64,000 bases of DNA, from NCBI GenBank assembly GCA_017473555.1, contig JAFUKO010000068.1:1-64000 (forward strand), read 5' to 3'. Shown one piece after another: positions 7,314-15,510 of the stretch (positions within the stretch are counted from its first letter, which is position 1; every line of letters begins with the position of its first letter). Both the position numbers and the translations under genes were made by a program. Under the pieces are notes generated by a model. It saw only the letters and a list, made by a program, of their open reading frames with translations, had not been told where the DNA came from and did not search any database. The DNA comes from Ruminococcus sp. Lineage in GTDB: Bacteria > Bacillota > Clostridia > Oscillospirales > Acutalibacteraceae.

Positions 7314-7347
7314 AAGCCGACAGACTTTTTTATAGTGCTGTCGGCTT
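7314..7347 (-). terminator. Terminator of the secreted-protein operon
   Basis: AAGCCGACAG (7314-7323) pairs with CTGTCGGCTT (7338-7347). On the minus strand TTTGTTTATT follows. It lies past the 3' end of the gene at 7381. Confidence 0.75.
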
Positions 7348-7380
7348 GTTGTATTTCTTATTAAGTTTTAGATTGCTCTA

Positions 7381-9300
7381 TTATTCTACTCTGAAACTGC
7401 TGAGTATCTCAATCATTTCTTCTTTTTCTTGTTCACTGTAGTTATCTGAAAGCTGTCCTGTAAAAGAAACATTTCCGCTATACCAAAATACAAATTCTCC
7501 CGAAGTAGCTTTGTTTACATTTTCTCTGATACCTTCTTCGGTTTTCGGTAATACAGCATAGGAAACATTTCCGTCAACTTTTCTATAATCAGAGTCTGTT
7601 CTCATATCTAGTATACCTATTGTTTTGAGCTCAGCGACCATAAACTCTCCTAGGTCTGAATAGTCGGTACTCTGAACATAAGACGGTATGAATTGTGAAT
7701 TAGCTATTTTAGATACTTTAACTTTTGCCATATTGGTGTTGCTACCGCCACCAATATTTTTGTCGCTAATATGTAAAAAATCAATTCTCGAACCATTGTC
7801 ATTTTCTAAAGTTACAAGCTCACTTGTAGGAGTTACTTCTTCATTTGTTATAGTCCAATTATTAGAATAATCAAATAAAAACGAAGGATATGTGATAGCA
7901 TTAGTTTGCCCAAACTTGGTTATATATGTACTGTGCGTTGATAGGGGTGTTGGGTTAGCAACTTCCCATTCTTTTTCCCAAAAAGCAGGGAGGGAAACTT
8001 TGAAAATTTCTGCTTCTACTAAATTTTCATCAACAACTGGAACAGTAACGACTATTTTACCGCTTGCTTTTGGAGCTACGCTCAATGCCAACTTGCCGTA
8101 CATCGTTGGTTCAGATTTTTCGTCAATACCTAAAGCAAGTTCTCCCTCAACATCTCCTGCAATACCGACAGATAAATCTGTTCCTGTACTTCCGTATAGC
8201 TTTGTTACCAAGTGAGCATAAATCCCTGCTTCTAACTCGCCTGATGCTTTTGCTTCTGTTTTCCACTCTATACCATCAGAGAGATAATTCTTTTCGTTGA
8301 TTTCAACGATTTTTCCGGTTTTACTACTGTATTCAAATCCTGATACTCGTTCAGCGTTTACACCTACTGTTGTACCTATCTGTCCTTCTAACTGTGCAGA
8401 AACTTCGGCAGATAATTCAAAATCATTTGTGATAACTACTGGCACAGGTCCTATAGAGAATTGTATGTTTGGCAACGACTTGCTTATAATTTCCTTTTCG
8501 TATTCACCATTAAAATTGTCTTTATCGTTTTTATCAAACAGTTCTTCTTTGTAGCCTACAAACAAATCGCCACTAGTATCAGTATGAACTGCCATTCCGA
8601 AATTTATTTCTCCGTTTTCAATATCAATTTTTAGTTCAAAATAAGTGGCAACTTCTACTTGTCCATTAACTTGCAAACTTTCTCCCATTTTGTCGTCAAG
8701 CTCTATCATAACACCTAATCCGTTTTCGCTCGGCTTGATTTTTACAGCAGAAGTTTTATTAATATTCAAATTAGAATTGTTGTTATATGCAAGTGATTGA
8801 ACAACTGGATCGTTGGTGGCAGTAGATAAATTTAATGTCATAACGCCGTTATCAATCTCGTCCATATTTTTGACTTCTTCATCAGTTATAACGAATGTTT
8901 TAATAATATGGGCTTCCTCAAATACATCTGTTAAAACAGCATATTCTGTTTGATATTCATAAACACCATTTGATTTTGTTACACCAGTTATTCTGCGAAT
9001 GAAACCATTTGGGGCAGAGTCGATTATGCCAGCAACTATAATATCACCAGTTTTATATTTAGGGTTACTGGTAAAAGATATTGAATCTTCCGTAACATTT
9101 TTCGGTTGAAAATCAATGTCTGTTTCAGATGTAATTATATTTACATTATCTTTGATTTTTACATTGTCGCTGTAATTGTTTTTATTGTCGTTATTGCCAT
9201 TATCTTTTCCGCTGAAAAAGACGATAGACAATGACAATAGCAATATGACTATAGCTAAAACCACACCTACGATTATGGCTACTTTTTTACCTTTATTCAT
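7381..9300 (-). CDS. Membrane-anchored or secreted cargo protein of unknown function
   Basis: A 639-residue protein that I do not recognise. A positively charged start and one hydrophobic segment (residues 7-30) anchor it in the membrane, and an Asn/Asp-rich stretch follows. The rest is predicted extracytoplasmic and beta-rich, with many repeated acidic Val/Glu/Gly segments, and an alpha/beta C-terminal part from about 470. No catalytic motif is visible. The start follows CAGGAG, 29 bases after the lipoprotein gene, so both form one operon. As element cargo it may act in surface exclusion or host interaction; nothing in the sequence proves this. Confidence 0.75.
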   Translation of the reverse strand: MNKGKKVAIIVGVVLAIVILLLSLSIVFFSGKDNGNNDNKNNYSDNVKIKDNVNIITSETDIDFQPKNVTEDSISFTSNPKYKTGDIIVAGIIDSAPNGFIRRITGVTKSNGVYEYQTEYAVLTDVFEEAHIIKTFVITDEEVKNMDEIDNGVMTLNLSTATNDPVVQSLAYNNNSNLNINKTSAVKIKPSENGLGVMIELDDKMGESLQVNGQVEVATYFELKIDIENGEINFGMAVHTDTSGDLFVGYKEELFDKNDKDNFNGEYEKEIISKSLPNIQFSIGPVPVVITNDFELSAEVSAQLEGQIGTTVGVNAERVSGFEYSSKTGKIVEINEKNYLSDGIEWKTEAKASGELEAGIYAHLVTKLYGSTGTDLSVGIAGDVEGELALGIDEKSEPTMYGKLALSVAPKASGKIVVTVPVVDENLVEAEIFKVSLPAFWEKEWEVANPTPLSTHSTYITKFGQTNAITYPSFLFDYSNNWTITNEEVTPTSELVTLENDNGSRIDFLHISDKNIGGGSNTNMAKVKVSKIANSQFIPSYVQSTDYSDLGEFMVAELKTIGILDMRTDSDYRKVDGNVSYAVLPKTEEGIRENVNKATSGEFVFWYSGNVSFTGQLSDNYSEQEKEEMIEILSSFRVE

Positions 9301-9329
9301 GATAGTTTGTTAGCTCCTGTTTTCTACCT

Positions 9330-10583
9330 TTATTTTTTTACAACAAACGGAGAAGTTTCCTGTCCTAATCCCTCAATTTCTGCATTTTCTACATCCATAA
9401 CAGCAGTTATATCAGTTTTGGTAACAGAAAGAGCACTTGAATCTTTAACCACCCAATCTCCTGCTTCTAATTTCATTGTAAGGGTTGTCATATCAATAGT
9501 GCCAGATACTTTGTAACTTCCTGCTTGGCTGTTCTTTGTAATTGTGTCAGGTGTATAGCTGTAAACACCTTTAACCTTTCCATCTTCTGTGACTTCTTCA
9601 ATGTCAAGAGAAGCCTTTCCGCTGAAAGGAGTTCCAGTATATGTTCCGTTCCATTTGCCTTCAATGTCTATTGACTCTACTTTGGCGGTGATGACAACAG
9701 GTTGAAGCAACCAACTGCCCTCGTAATCATACAGAATCTGAGCGTCAAGAGAAATCTTGGCATTTGGTTTTGTTAATGTTGCTTTGCAGAAGTATCTTCT
9801 TATTGAACCTCTAGATTCTACGCTTTCTTTGTATACCTCAAAATCTGAAATCTCAGCTTCGGTCATTGTCAAAGTCTGACTGTTAGATGTATCGGCACAT
9901 ATGGTTACTTCGTTTTTTACTAACTCAGCTAATAAATCTTCATCTGTTATTTCTAAAGCACACTCAGGTTTATCAGAAACAGTAAACTCTCCGTCCTGTG
10001 AAACGGTATTTAATTCCCACTTGTTAGTAAATTCAAATTCAAGTTTTAACTTGCCTTTAGCTTGCTGTACTTTATCATTTACTGTCAAAGAAACTGTAAC
10101 AGTGTCTGTCTTTTCTTTAAGATTTGTGTCCTGACTTTCTATTGTTACGTATGTTACATCGTTTAAGTACCAAGTTTCTTCACCTATACCAATAGGTGTG
10201 TCTTTCAGTGATGCAGTAATAATATCCTGATTTACACCTTTAATCGGAGTAATTGTGGACTTGTCTTTGTCTACCTGAAAAGCGGTATCGAAAACATACT
10301 CTTTGTCTGCTGAATAAAGATATGTAGCCATAAAGTAATCTGTATACTCAGCTACATCATCACTTGACATAACTTTGATTGATACAGAAGTGTCTTTCTT
10401 TTCATCAGACTTGTATTCTAAGATTTCAATATCGTCTATTGTTTGGTCGCTTGATAAAATTTCGCTCACAATAGGCTCAATGTCCTGTCTTACTGTTTCT
10501 TTGCTTATCTTACCTGAACAACCTGTAAGAAGCATAAGGACGCATACCATAATGACTGTAATTGATGCTATTCTTTTTCTCAT
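9330..10583 (-). CDS. Cargo lipoprotein of unknown function
   Basis: A 417-residue protein with a lipoprotein signal peptide: MRKR, a hydrophobic core and the lipobox LLTGC, giving a lipid-anchored Cys22. The mature part is beta-rich with repeated regions of a type seen in uncharacterised clostridial surface proteins. The last 110 residues (WNGTYTGTPF, then GSYKVSGTIDM) resemble a small beta-barrel sensor domain. It is first in a two-gene operon with the membrane-anchored protein at 7381. A joint envelope function is likely but unknown. Confidence 0.8.
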   Translation of the reverse strand: MRKRIASITVIMVCVLMLLTGCSGKISKETVRQDIEPIVSEILSSDQTIDDIEILEYKSDEKKDTSVSIKVMSSDDVAEYTDYFMATYLYSADKEYVFDTAFQVDKDKSTITPIKGVNQDIITASLKDTPIGIGEETWYLNDVTYVTIESQDTNLKEKTDTVTVSLTVNDKVQQAKGKLKLEFEFTNKWELNTVSQDGEFTVSDKPECALEITDEDLLAELVKNEVTICADTSNSQTLTMTEAEISDFEVYKESVESRGSIRRYFCKATLTKPNAKISLDAQILYDYEGSWLLQPVVITAKVESIDIEGKWNGTYTGTPFSGKASLDIEEVTEDGKVKGVYSYTPDTITKNSQAGSYKVSGTIDMTTLTMKLEAGDWVVKDSSALSVTKTDITAVMDVENAEIEGLGQETSPFVVKK

Positions 10584-10744
10584 TTCAATTCTCCTTTGGA
10601 TTTTTTCTGTTTGGTTTATTTTGGCTTATGTCTGTTTGTTCGACACTAACCCTTATTAACTGATATTATATACCATTTGTTTCGTCCTTGCAATATGTTT
10701 TGCAATGCAAATAATATGTGCATTTATCAATGCTTATTATTCTT

Positions 10745-10761
10745 CTATTATGCAATATAAT
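10745..10761 (+). promoter_or_regulatory. Promoter/operator of the ribbon-helix-helix gene
   Basis: TATAAT at 10756-10761 lies within the inverted repeat TATTAT-GCAAT-ATAATA, about 20 bases before the start. The overlap of symmetry with the -10 suggests autoregulation by the small DNA-binding protein encoded downstream. Confidence 0.4.
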
Positions 10762-10782
10762 AGTATTGTAGGAGGTGTTCAA

Positions 10783-10968
10783 ATGGCATTTCAATTAAAA
10801 CCAAACAGAAAAGAATCAGAGAATAAAACAATTAGATTTCCGCTTCCACTTATCGAAGAAATAGAAGCTGTAATAACAAACCAAGATGTAACTTTTTCAA
10901 GCTTTGTTATACAGGCTTGTGAGTATGCTTTAAAAAATATGGATACATCTGAACACGAGCCAGAGTAA
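10783..10968 (+). CDS. Small ribbon-helix-helix-type protein
   Basis: A 61-residue protein from the ATG at 10783, chosen because GGAGGTG lies 8 bases upstream; an open frame reaches back to 10705 without a ribosome binding site. The pattern KTIRFPLPLIEEIE followed by FSSFVIQACEYAL fits a beta strand plus two helices, as in Arc/CopG-type DNA-binding proteins. It stands alone, convergent with the KAP NTPase gene, with no adjacent toxin. It may repress its own promoter or the cargo genes. Confidence 0.7.
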   Translation: MAFQLKPNRKESENKTIRFPLPLIEEIEAVITNQDVTFSSFVIQACEYALKNMDTSEHEPE

Positions 10969-11000
10969 ATGGTATTAAAACAAAATCATACACCAAGAAA

Positions 11001-11040
11001 AAATCCCTAAACCTCATTTTAATTTGAAGTTTAGGGATTT
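11001..11040. terminator. Bidirectional terminator
   Basis: AAATCCCTAAAC (11001-11012) pairs with GTTTAGGGATTT (11029-11040), with an A-rich left and T-rich right flank. It sits between the convergent genes ending at 10968 and 11045. Confidence 0.75.
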
Positions 11041-11044
11041 GCCA

Positions 11045-12889
11045 TTATTCGTCTAATTTATGATATTCTTTTATTTCAGTAACTTTACTGTTAATTTTAT
11101 CGCAAAATGATTTATTAATAGTAGCTGTAATATAGTCATTTTTGTTTTGGTAACAGTTTTCTATTCTGTTTTTTAGTGCAGTAAGGTTTTTAACCGTTTC
11201 CTTTACCTCGTAATTATTCAAATAATGATTATCGCAAAAACTTATATCAAGTAACATAAAACACATATCTCTTTTCATAGAATTATCGCATTTTAAATAC
11301 TTTTGATAGAACAAGTCTAGCATTTCAGCATCAAAATCACCGATAAGTTTGCGTTTAAAGTTATACAAGTTTTTGATACCATCCGATTTAAGGAATTCTA
11401 ATAGTTCTCTTCGGTTTTCTAATACATATAGTTTTTTATCGAGCTCCTCGATATTGTCATATAAACTATATGCTTCCTCATCAATTTCAGATTTTTCAGA
11501 AAAAGTACGTCTTTTAGGTTCTTGAATTTCAAAATTAAGTATTCTATTTTTTCTGCTTTCAAATCCTTCGTTTAATTTTGAATAGTCTATATCACAAGGC
11601 AGGGAACTTGAACAGTCTTTTAGAAAATGTATTTTTTGTAAAAGACTTATCAATTGGTCTCTGTTAAGGTTTCCTCCGTATGCCATTTTCATAACTTCTG
11701 GCATTCCTTTTTCAATATCAATTTGTGATAAATCCCAAATGCTATAATTAAGAAACTTTTCGGTAACAGTGCGTTTTTGAGGATTGAATTTACTATTTAC
11801 TTCGTTTGTAAATGATTCTTTATCCCATACACCCTTAACTATCCAATCTTGAAAAGCCTTTAATTCAAAAGTACTGCTCCACTTAGAAAATACATTATCA
11901 ATTTTAGCACTTGAAAAGAGGAACTCATATTCACCTTCACAATATAATCCACTCTTGAAGCTAAATAGAATTGCTCCAAAATGATAGAATAAATTTGACT
12001 CTAATCCACTTGGAATGTTTAAACCTATTAGTGCTTCGTGTATTCGCTCATAATCTGTTATAAAAGCCTTAACTGAGCGAAAGTTATCACTATCACTTTC
12101 TGTAAAAATACAGTAAATTAAATCTCTATTATCTGCTAAAAACTTGCGATAATCTTTAACGGTTTCTTCATAAGAATTTATTATTGAATCAATAGTGGTT
12201 TTATAATCTGTTTTTATTTTAACTGTTCGTGATATTAGCTTTTCTTTAAACTCAGAGTATTTGTATTCGTTATCCTCAGTGTTCCCCTCTTCGCTGGTAG
12301 TTGTTTCTTTCTCTTTATTCGTTATTTTATCTTCGTCTGCAATTATTATAACTTTGATTCCTTTGTTTTCAGAATATTCATTAATCACACCCATTAATTC
12401 GATTCTGTCGAGTTTAGAACGCTCGAAATCGTCAAAAAACAATACTAACTTTTTCTTTACTATATGATTCTCAGTTTCAGCTTCGGCACAGTAACAGTTG
12501 ATCTCTTTTTCTACATTGAAATAATCCTGCCAACGAACGTTGAGCATTTTGTTTATGCTTTTAGCTATGGGATACGCTTCACCTAATATTTCGGTTGCAT
12601 GCACCGAAAAGTCTTTAACGCGAGAAAATACTTGTTTCGATTTATCTTGTACTTTTTCAAACCCTCTGCTAAAGAAAACTTTATTCTTAATTTCATTATG
12701 CAACAGCTCTATTGAATCAACACCAAACAAAGAAATTAAAACAGCAACATATTCTTTCCCATTATTTAATTCTTTAATTGTATGACGAATTAAGTGAGTT
12801 TTTCCGCACCCCCATTTACCTGTAACTAAAAGAGCACCAGTATCTGATTTTTGCGATATGTAATATTTAATTTCCTCAGAAGTATTCAT
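11045..12889 (-). CDS. KAP-type P-loop NTPase (possible defence protein)
   Basis: A 614-residue protein. Walker A is GKWGCGKTH near residues 25-33, and the expanded Walker B is LVLFFDDFERSKLD near 148-161. Both fit KAP-family NTPases, in which the DDFER/DDLDR acidic block is typical. The C-terminal 350 residues are helical and unrecognised. No membrane segments are evident, unlike many KAP proteins. The start is the second ATG (12889) because GGGGGA lies only one base before the first ATG at 12895. Large standalone P-loop NTPases at the cargo end of integrative elements are often anti-phage genes. That role is a hypothesis from family and position. Confidence 0.8.
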   Translation of the reverse strand: MNTSEEIKYYISQKSDTGALLVTGKWGCGKTHLIRHTIKELNNGKEYVAVLISLFGVDSIELLHNEIKNKVFFSRGFEKVQDKSKQVFSRVKDFSVHATEILGEAYPIAKSINKMLNVRWQDYFNVEKEINCYCAEAETENHIVKKKLVLFFDDFERSKLDRIELMGVINEYSENKGIKVIIIADEDKITNKEKETTTSEEGNTEDNEYKYSEFKEKLISRTVKIKTDYKTTIDSIINSYEETVKDYRKFLADNRDLIYCIFTESDSDNFRSVKAFITDYERIHEALIGLNIPSGLESNLFYHFGAILFSFKSGLYCEGEYEFLFSSAKIDNVFSKWSSTFELKAFQDWIVKGVWDKESFTNEVNSKFNPQKRTVTEKFLNYSIWDLSQIDIEKGMPEVMKMAYGGNLNRDQLISLLQKIHFLKDCSSSLPCDIDYSKLNEGFESRKNRILNFEIQEPKRRTFSEKSEIDEEAYSLYDNIEELDKKLYVLENRRELLEFLKSDGIKNLYNFKRKLIGDFDAEMLDLFYQKYLKCDNSMKRDMCFMLLDISFCDNHYLNNYEVKETVKNLTALKNRIENCYQNKNDYITATINKSFCDKINSKVTEIKEYHKLDE

Positions 12890-13276
12890 AAACATCCCCC
12901 GATTCTATAAAATTCATAATATTGTATAGGACAAAATCTATACAAGCATATTATACACCCTACGACAATTCTGCACAACTCTTGTTTTTTTATTAACACC
13001 ATTATGGATAGATTATAGTTTTTTAAAACTAAAAAACGGCACAGAAAAATCTGTACCGAATTTGTGTGAATGAATATGAAATTTGGCTATATAGGACTTC
13101 TTATTTTATCTGTGTTTTATTATTTTATCGAGTGCCACAACGAGTGCCATTTTTGTGTGAAATATATAAATTTATATGAGTATACATAACGCAAGAAATC
13201 TAAAGAAAATCCCTGTTTAGAGTGTATATAAATATACAAGCATTTATGCACAGATATATGAAACAGGTCGGTAAAT
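12890..13276. other. Right-end non-coding region of the element
   Basis: No gene is supported. The region holds the presumed upstream region of the KAP gene, an imperfect 9-bp hairpin (13037-13058), the right arm repeat (13130-13149) and an AT-rich segment with short palindromes near 13160-13185. Last comes the out-of-frame continuation of the displaced ychF start, which reaches a stop 16 codons in. Confidence 0.5.
13130..13149 (+). repeat. Right arm-type direct repeat
   Basis: Identical 20-bp copy of 1358-1377, in the same orientation, 128 bases inside the right attachment core. Confidence 0.6.
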
Positions 13277-13294
13277 AACGATTCCTAGTTTCAT
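13277..13294. repeat. Right attachment site core with the displaced ychF start
   Basis: This matches 1276-1293 except for one base. On the minus strand it reads ATG AAA CTA GGA ATC GTT with GGAGA 6 bases upstream, the original start and ribosome binding site of ychF. The frame then continues into element DNA and stops. Confidence 0.8.
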
Positions 13295-13407
13295 ATTATT
13301 CTCCAATCTTTGAGGTGTTGCTCAAAAAAGAAATTTGTAGTATGATATTAAAAGACAGTATAACACATTTTGTTTGCAAAATAAAGATATTTTTTAAGGA
13401 GAACACA

Positions 13408-14058
13408 ATGAAAAAGTACGATATAGCACTTTTTGACCTTGACGGCACTATTTCCAAGAGTGCCGAGGGTATAAAATATTGTCTTAAAAAGACACTTGAT
13501 ATAATGGAAAAGGAGCACCCTGATTTATCTGATTACAGTAAATATATCGGACCACCGCTTTTGTTTACTTTCCAGAAGCTATGTGGCCTGACACCACAAG
13601 AGGCCCAGAAAGCTGTTGAGATTTATGTCAAGTTATATGATGTTGATGGTTTAAGACAGAATAAATTATTTGACGGTATTGAGGATGTGCTGAAAGCCTG
13701 CAATGAAAATGGTATTAAAATCGCTGTGTGTTCTTCAAAGCACGAGGCTATTGCTACAGAGGTAGTAAAATTACTCGGCGTTTACGAATACTTTGACGAA
13801 ATTTGCGGTTCTACTATCGATGGCTCCAGAAAAGAAAAAGAAGACCTTATTCCGTATGCTCTTAAAAAGCTCAACGCAAAAGGTGATGAGCGTGTCGTTA
13901 TGATAGGCGACACAAAATTTGATGCAAAAGGAGCCGTGCACTGTAATGTGGATTTCATCGGTGTGACATATGGTTACGGCACTTTGCAGGATATGATAGA
14001 TGCAGGCGGAAAAGTTTTTGCGTCATCTTCACAAGAACTCCACAATTATCTGGTTTAA
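13408..14058 (+). CDS. HAD-superfamily hydrolase, phosphoglycolate phosphatase-like
   Basis: A 216-residue protein from the ATG at 13408, chosen for AAGGAG 7 bases upstream; the longer frame from 13315 has no ribosome binding site. HAD motif I is DLDGT (D10 nucleophile, D12), motif II is VCSSK and motif IV is MIGDTKFDAKGA. The helical cap between residues 17 and 85 places it with PGP/Gph/PpaX-like phosphatases. The substrate cannot be told from sequence. Before the element inserted, this gene was directly divergent from ychF. Confidence 0.88.
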   Translation: MKKYDIALFDLDGTISKSAEGIKYCLKKTLDIMEKEHPDLSDYSKYIGPPLLFTFQKLCGLTPQEAQKAVEIYVKLYDVDGLRQNKLFDGIEDVLKACNENGIKIAVCSSKHEAIATEVVKLLGVYEYFDEICGSTIDGSRKEKEDLIPYALKKLNAKGDERVVMIGDTKFDAKGAVHCNVDFIGVTYGYGTLQDMIDAGGKVFASSSQELHNYLV

Positions 14059-14063
14059 TAGCA

Positions 14064-14168
14064 ATGGACAAAATACATCCTTGTCATATTTGCGTAAAGC
14101 CTGAAATATATAATGATAAGGATTGTATTAAGAGGTGCTACAATGTTTGTAATTGCCGTAAAGTCTAA
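14064..14168 (+). CDS. Candidate 34-residue cysteine-rich mini-protein
   Basis: The frame opens just after the HAD gene and reads MDKIHPCHIC, ending in YNVCNCRKV. Its six cysteines are arranged C-x2-C, C, C, C-x-C, which could bind zinc. It overlaps the start of the DUF4830 gene in another frame. No good ribosome binding site precedes it, so it may be chance. Confidence 0.25.
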   Translation: MDKIHPCHICVKPEIYNDKDCIKRCYNVCNCRKV

Positions 14169-14640
14169 GCTCACAAGAAAAAAAGCCGTAATTGTTGCAA
14201 CAATAGCTGCTGTACTCGGTATACTTGTTGCGTTTGTATGTATTTCGGCTTTTTCTCATAACCCACCATCCTCTGCATATTGCGAGAGTTATGGTGAGTA
14301 TTCTACTCTTGCACAAACCGATGAGCAGGTCGAAGCTTTTGCACAGCAGTTTTATGAAGTTGAGAAGCTTTACAGCTTGCAGGAGGTATATGTGCCTGTA
14401 AAGTTTAATGATGTTTATGAGCAGTATAACGAACTTCAAAAACTGCAGGGGCTTGATTTAGAGCCATATCAGGGTGAAAAATGCAGGTTGTATATGTACT
14501 CGCTTTCGGATTTTGATATCGACGGAAAGCAAGGAATTATGTCTGTTATTGTGTATCGTGGCAAAGTAATAGGTGGCGATATTTCAAATCAGGTTAAGGA
14601 TAGTACATACTTTACTTTCTATGGGGAGCAGGTGAGCTGA
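14143..14640 (+). CDS. DUF4830-like single-pass membrane protein
   Basis: A 165-residue protein from the ATG at 14143, with AGAGGTG upstream. A short basic start and one hydrophobic helix (about residues 16-36) anchor an extracytoplasmic domain. The pattern FVIAVKSKLTRKKAV then a transmembrane helix, and later FNDVYEQYNELQKLQGLDL, fits the DUF4830 family of clostridial membrane proteins with unknown function. It ends one base before the RsuA-type gene, so the two are probably co-transcribed. Confidence 0.65.
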   Translation: MFVIAVKSKLTRKKAVIVATIAAVLGILVAFVCISAFSHNPPSSAYCESYGEYSTLAQTDEQVEAFAQQFYEVEKLYSLQEVYVPVKFNDVYEQYNELQKLQGLDLEPYQGEKCRLYMYSLSDFDIDGKQGIMSVIVYRGKVIGGDISNQVKDSTYFTFYGEQVS

Positions 14641-14641
14641 T

Positions 14642-15355
14642 ATGGAGAGGCTGGACAAGTTTATATCGACACAGACAAGCTACTCGCGAAAAGATATCAA
14701 ACGTCTTTGTAAAAGCTGTGACATAACAGTAAATGGAAATATAGTGAAAAACAGCGATTTGAAAATTGATCCGGAAAATGATGTTGTGTGCGTGTGCGGA
14801 GAAACTATCTGTTACAAGCAGTTTGTTTACTATATGATGAACAAGCCAAAAGGTGTTCTTTCTGCGAGTAATGACAGAAATGCTACAACGGTTGTTGATA
14901 TTCTTCCTGATGAGTTCAAACGTAAAAATCTGTTTCCTGCGGGCAGGCTTGATAAGGATACAACAGGTCTACTGATAATTACTGATGACGGCGATTTTGC
15001 TCACAGGATGCTTAGCCCGAACAAAAAGGTGTACAAGCATTACGTGGCAACACTAGATAAAGAGCTCGACGATACAGTCAAAGAGCGTTTTGAAAGTGGT
15101 ATAGTGCTAGCAGACGGTACAGTATGTCAGAAAGCGTATTTTGATAAGCTGTCGGCTAATACAGCCCTCGTCAAAATTTGTGAGGGTAAGTTTCATCAGG
15201 TAAAGAAAATGTTCCTTGCTTGCTCATATACGGTTGTCGAACTCGAAAGAGTGCAGATAGGGGCGTTGAAACTTGATAGTAATCTTGCACAATCTGAAGT
15301 ACGAGAATTGACAAAAATTGAAACACTACAAGTTTTTGATGGAAAAATTGACTAA
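14642..15355 (+). CDS. 16S rRNA pseudouridine synthase, RsuA/RluB family
   Basis: A 237-residue protein. An N-terminal S4 RNA-binding domain (residues 1-45) is followed by the pseudouridine synthase fold. The catalytic motif GRLDKDTTGLL places the essential Asp at residue 104. MNKPKGVLSA and GKFHQVKKMF are further family motifs. It would isomerise a uridine in ribosomal RNA, most likely the RsuA position (U516 in E. coli numbering), but RluB-like specificity cannot be excluded. It starts one base after the DUF4830 gene, with a GGGGAGCAGG ribosome binding site inside that gene. Confidence 0.9.
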   Translation: MERLDKFISTQTSYSRKDIKRLCKSCDITVNGNIVKNSDLKIDPENDVVCVCGETICYKQFVYYMMNKPKGVLSASNDRNATTVVDILPDEFKRKNLFPAGRLDKDTTGLLIITDDGDFAHRMLSPNKKVYKHYVATLDKELDDTVKERFESGIVLADGTVCQKAYFDKLSANTALVKICEGKFHQVKKMFLACSYTVVELERVQIGALKLDSNLAQSEVRELTKIETLQVFDGKID

Positions 15356-15510
15356 TTTTGACCTTATATTTTTTACTTATGGGAATATTATATAAAAATT
15401 AAGTCAAATATTTAGTGAAAAAATAGGTGGTATTATGCGAAATATTGTGTTACAATACTATCTGGATATAAGTAGTTGTGTATTCGCACGCTATTATTGG
15501 AGGTTTTTAT

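Larger units (their letters stand above)
1276..13294. mobile_element. 12.0-kb integrative (mobilizable) element with CRESS-type Rep, inserted in the ychF start
   Basis: The boundaries are an 18-bp near-direct repeat (AACGATTCCTA then A or G then TTTCAT) at 1276-1293 and 13277-13294. Between them lie a tyrosine integrase, an excisionase, an FtsK/TcpA-like translocase, a Rep, a DUF961-like protein, a regulator and cargo. No type IV secretion genes (VirB4, VirB6, NlpC/P60 type) are present. It is therefore best read as an integrative mobilizable element, or a plasmid-like element that integrates, rather than a self-transmissible ICE. Genes at 1402-5523 run toward ychF, the regulator and J-domain genes run the other way, and the cargo lies to the right. 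Confidence 0.85.

Noticed and set aside
1276..13294. The element as a full Tn916-type conjugative transposon
   Set aside because: int, xis, FtsK-like and DUF961-like genes match, but no type IV secretion genes are present and the Rep is of the CRESS type, so self-transfer is unlikely.
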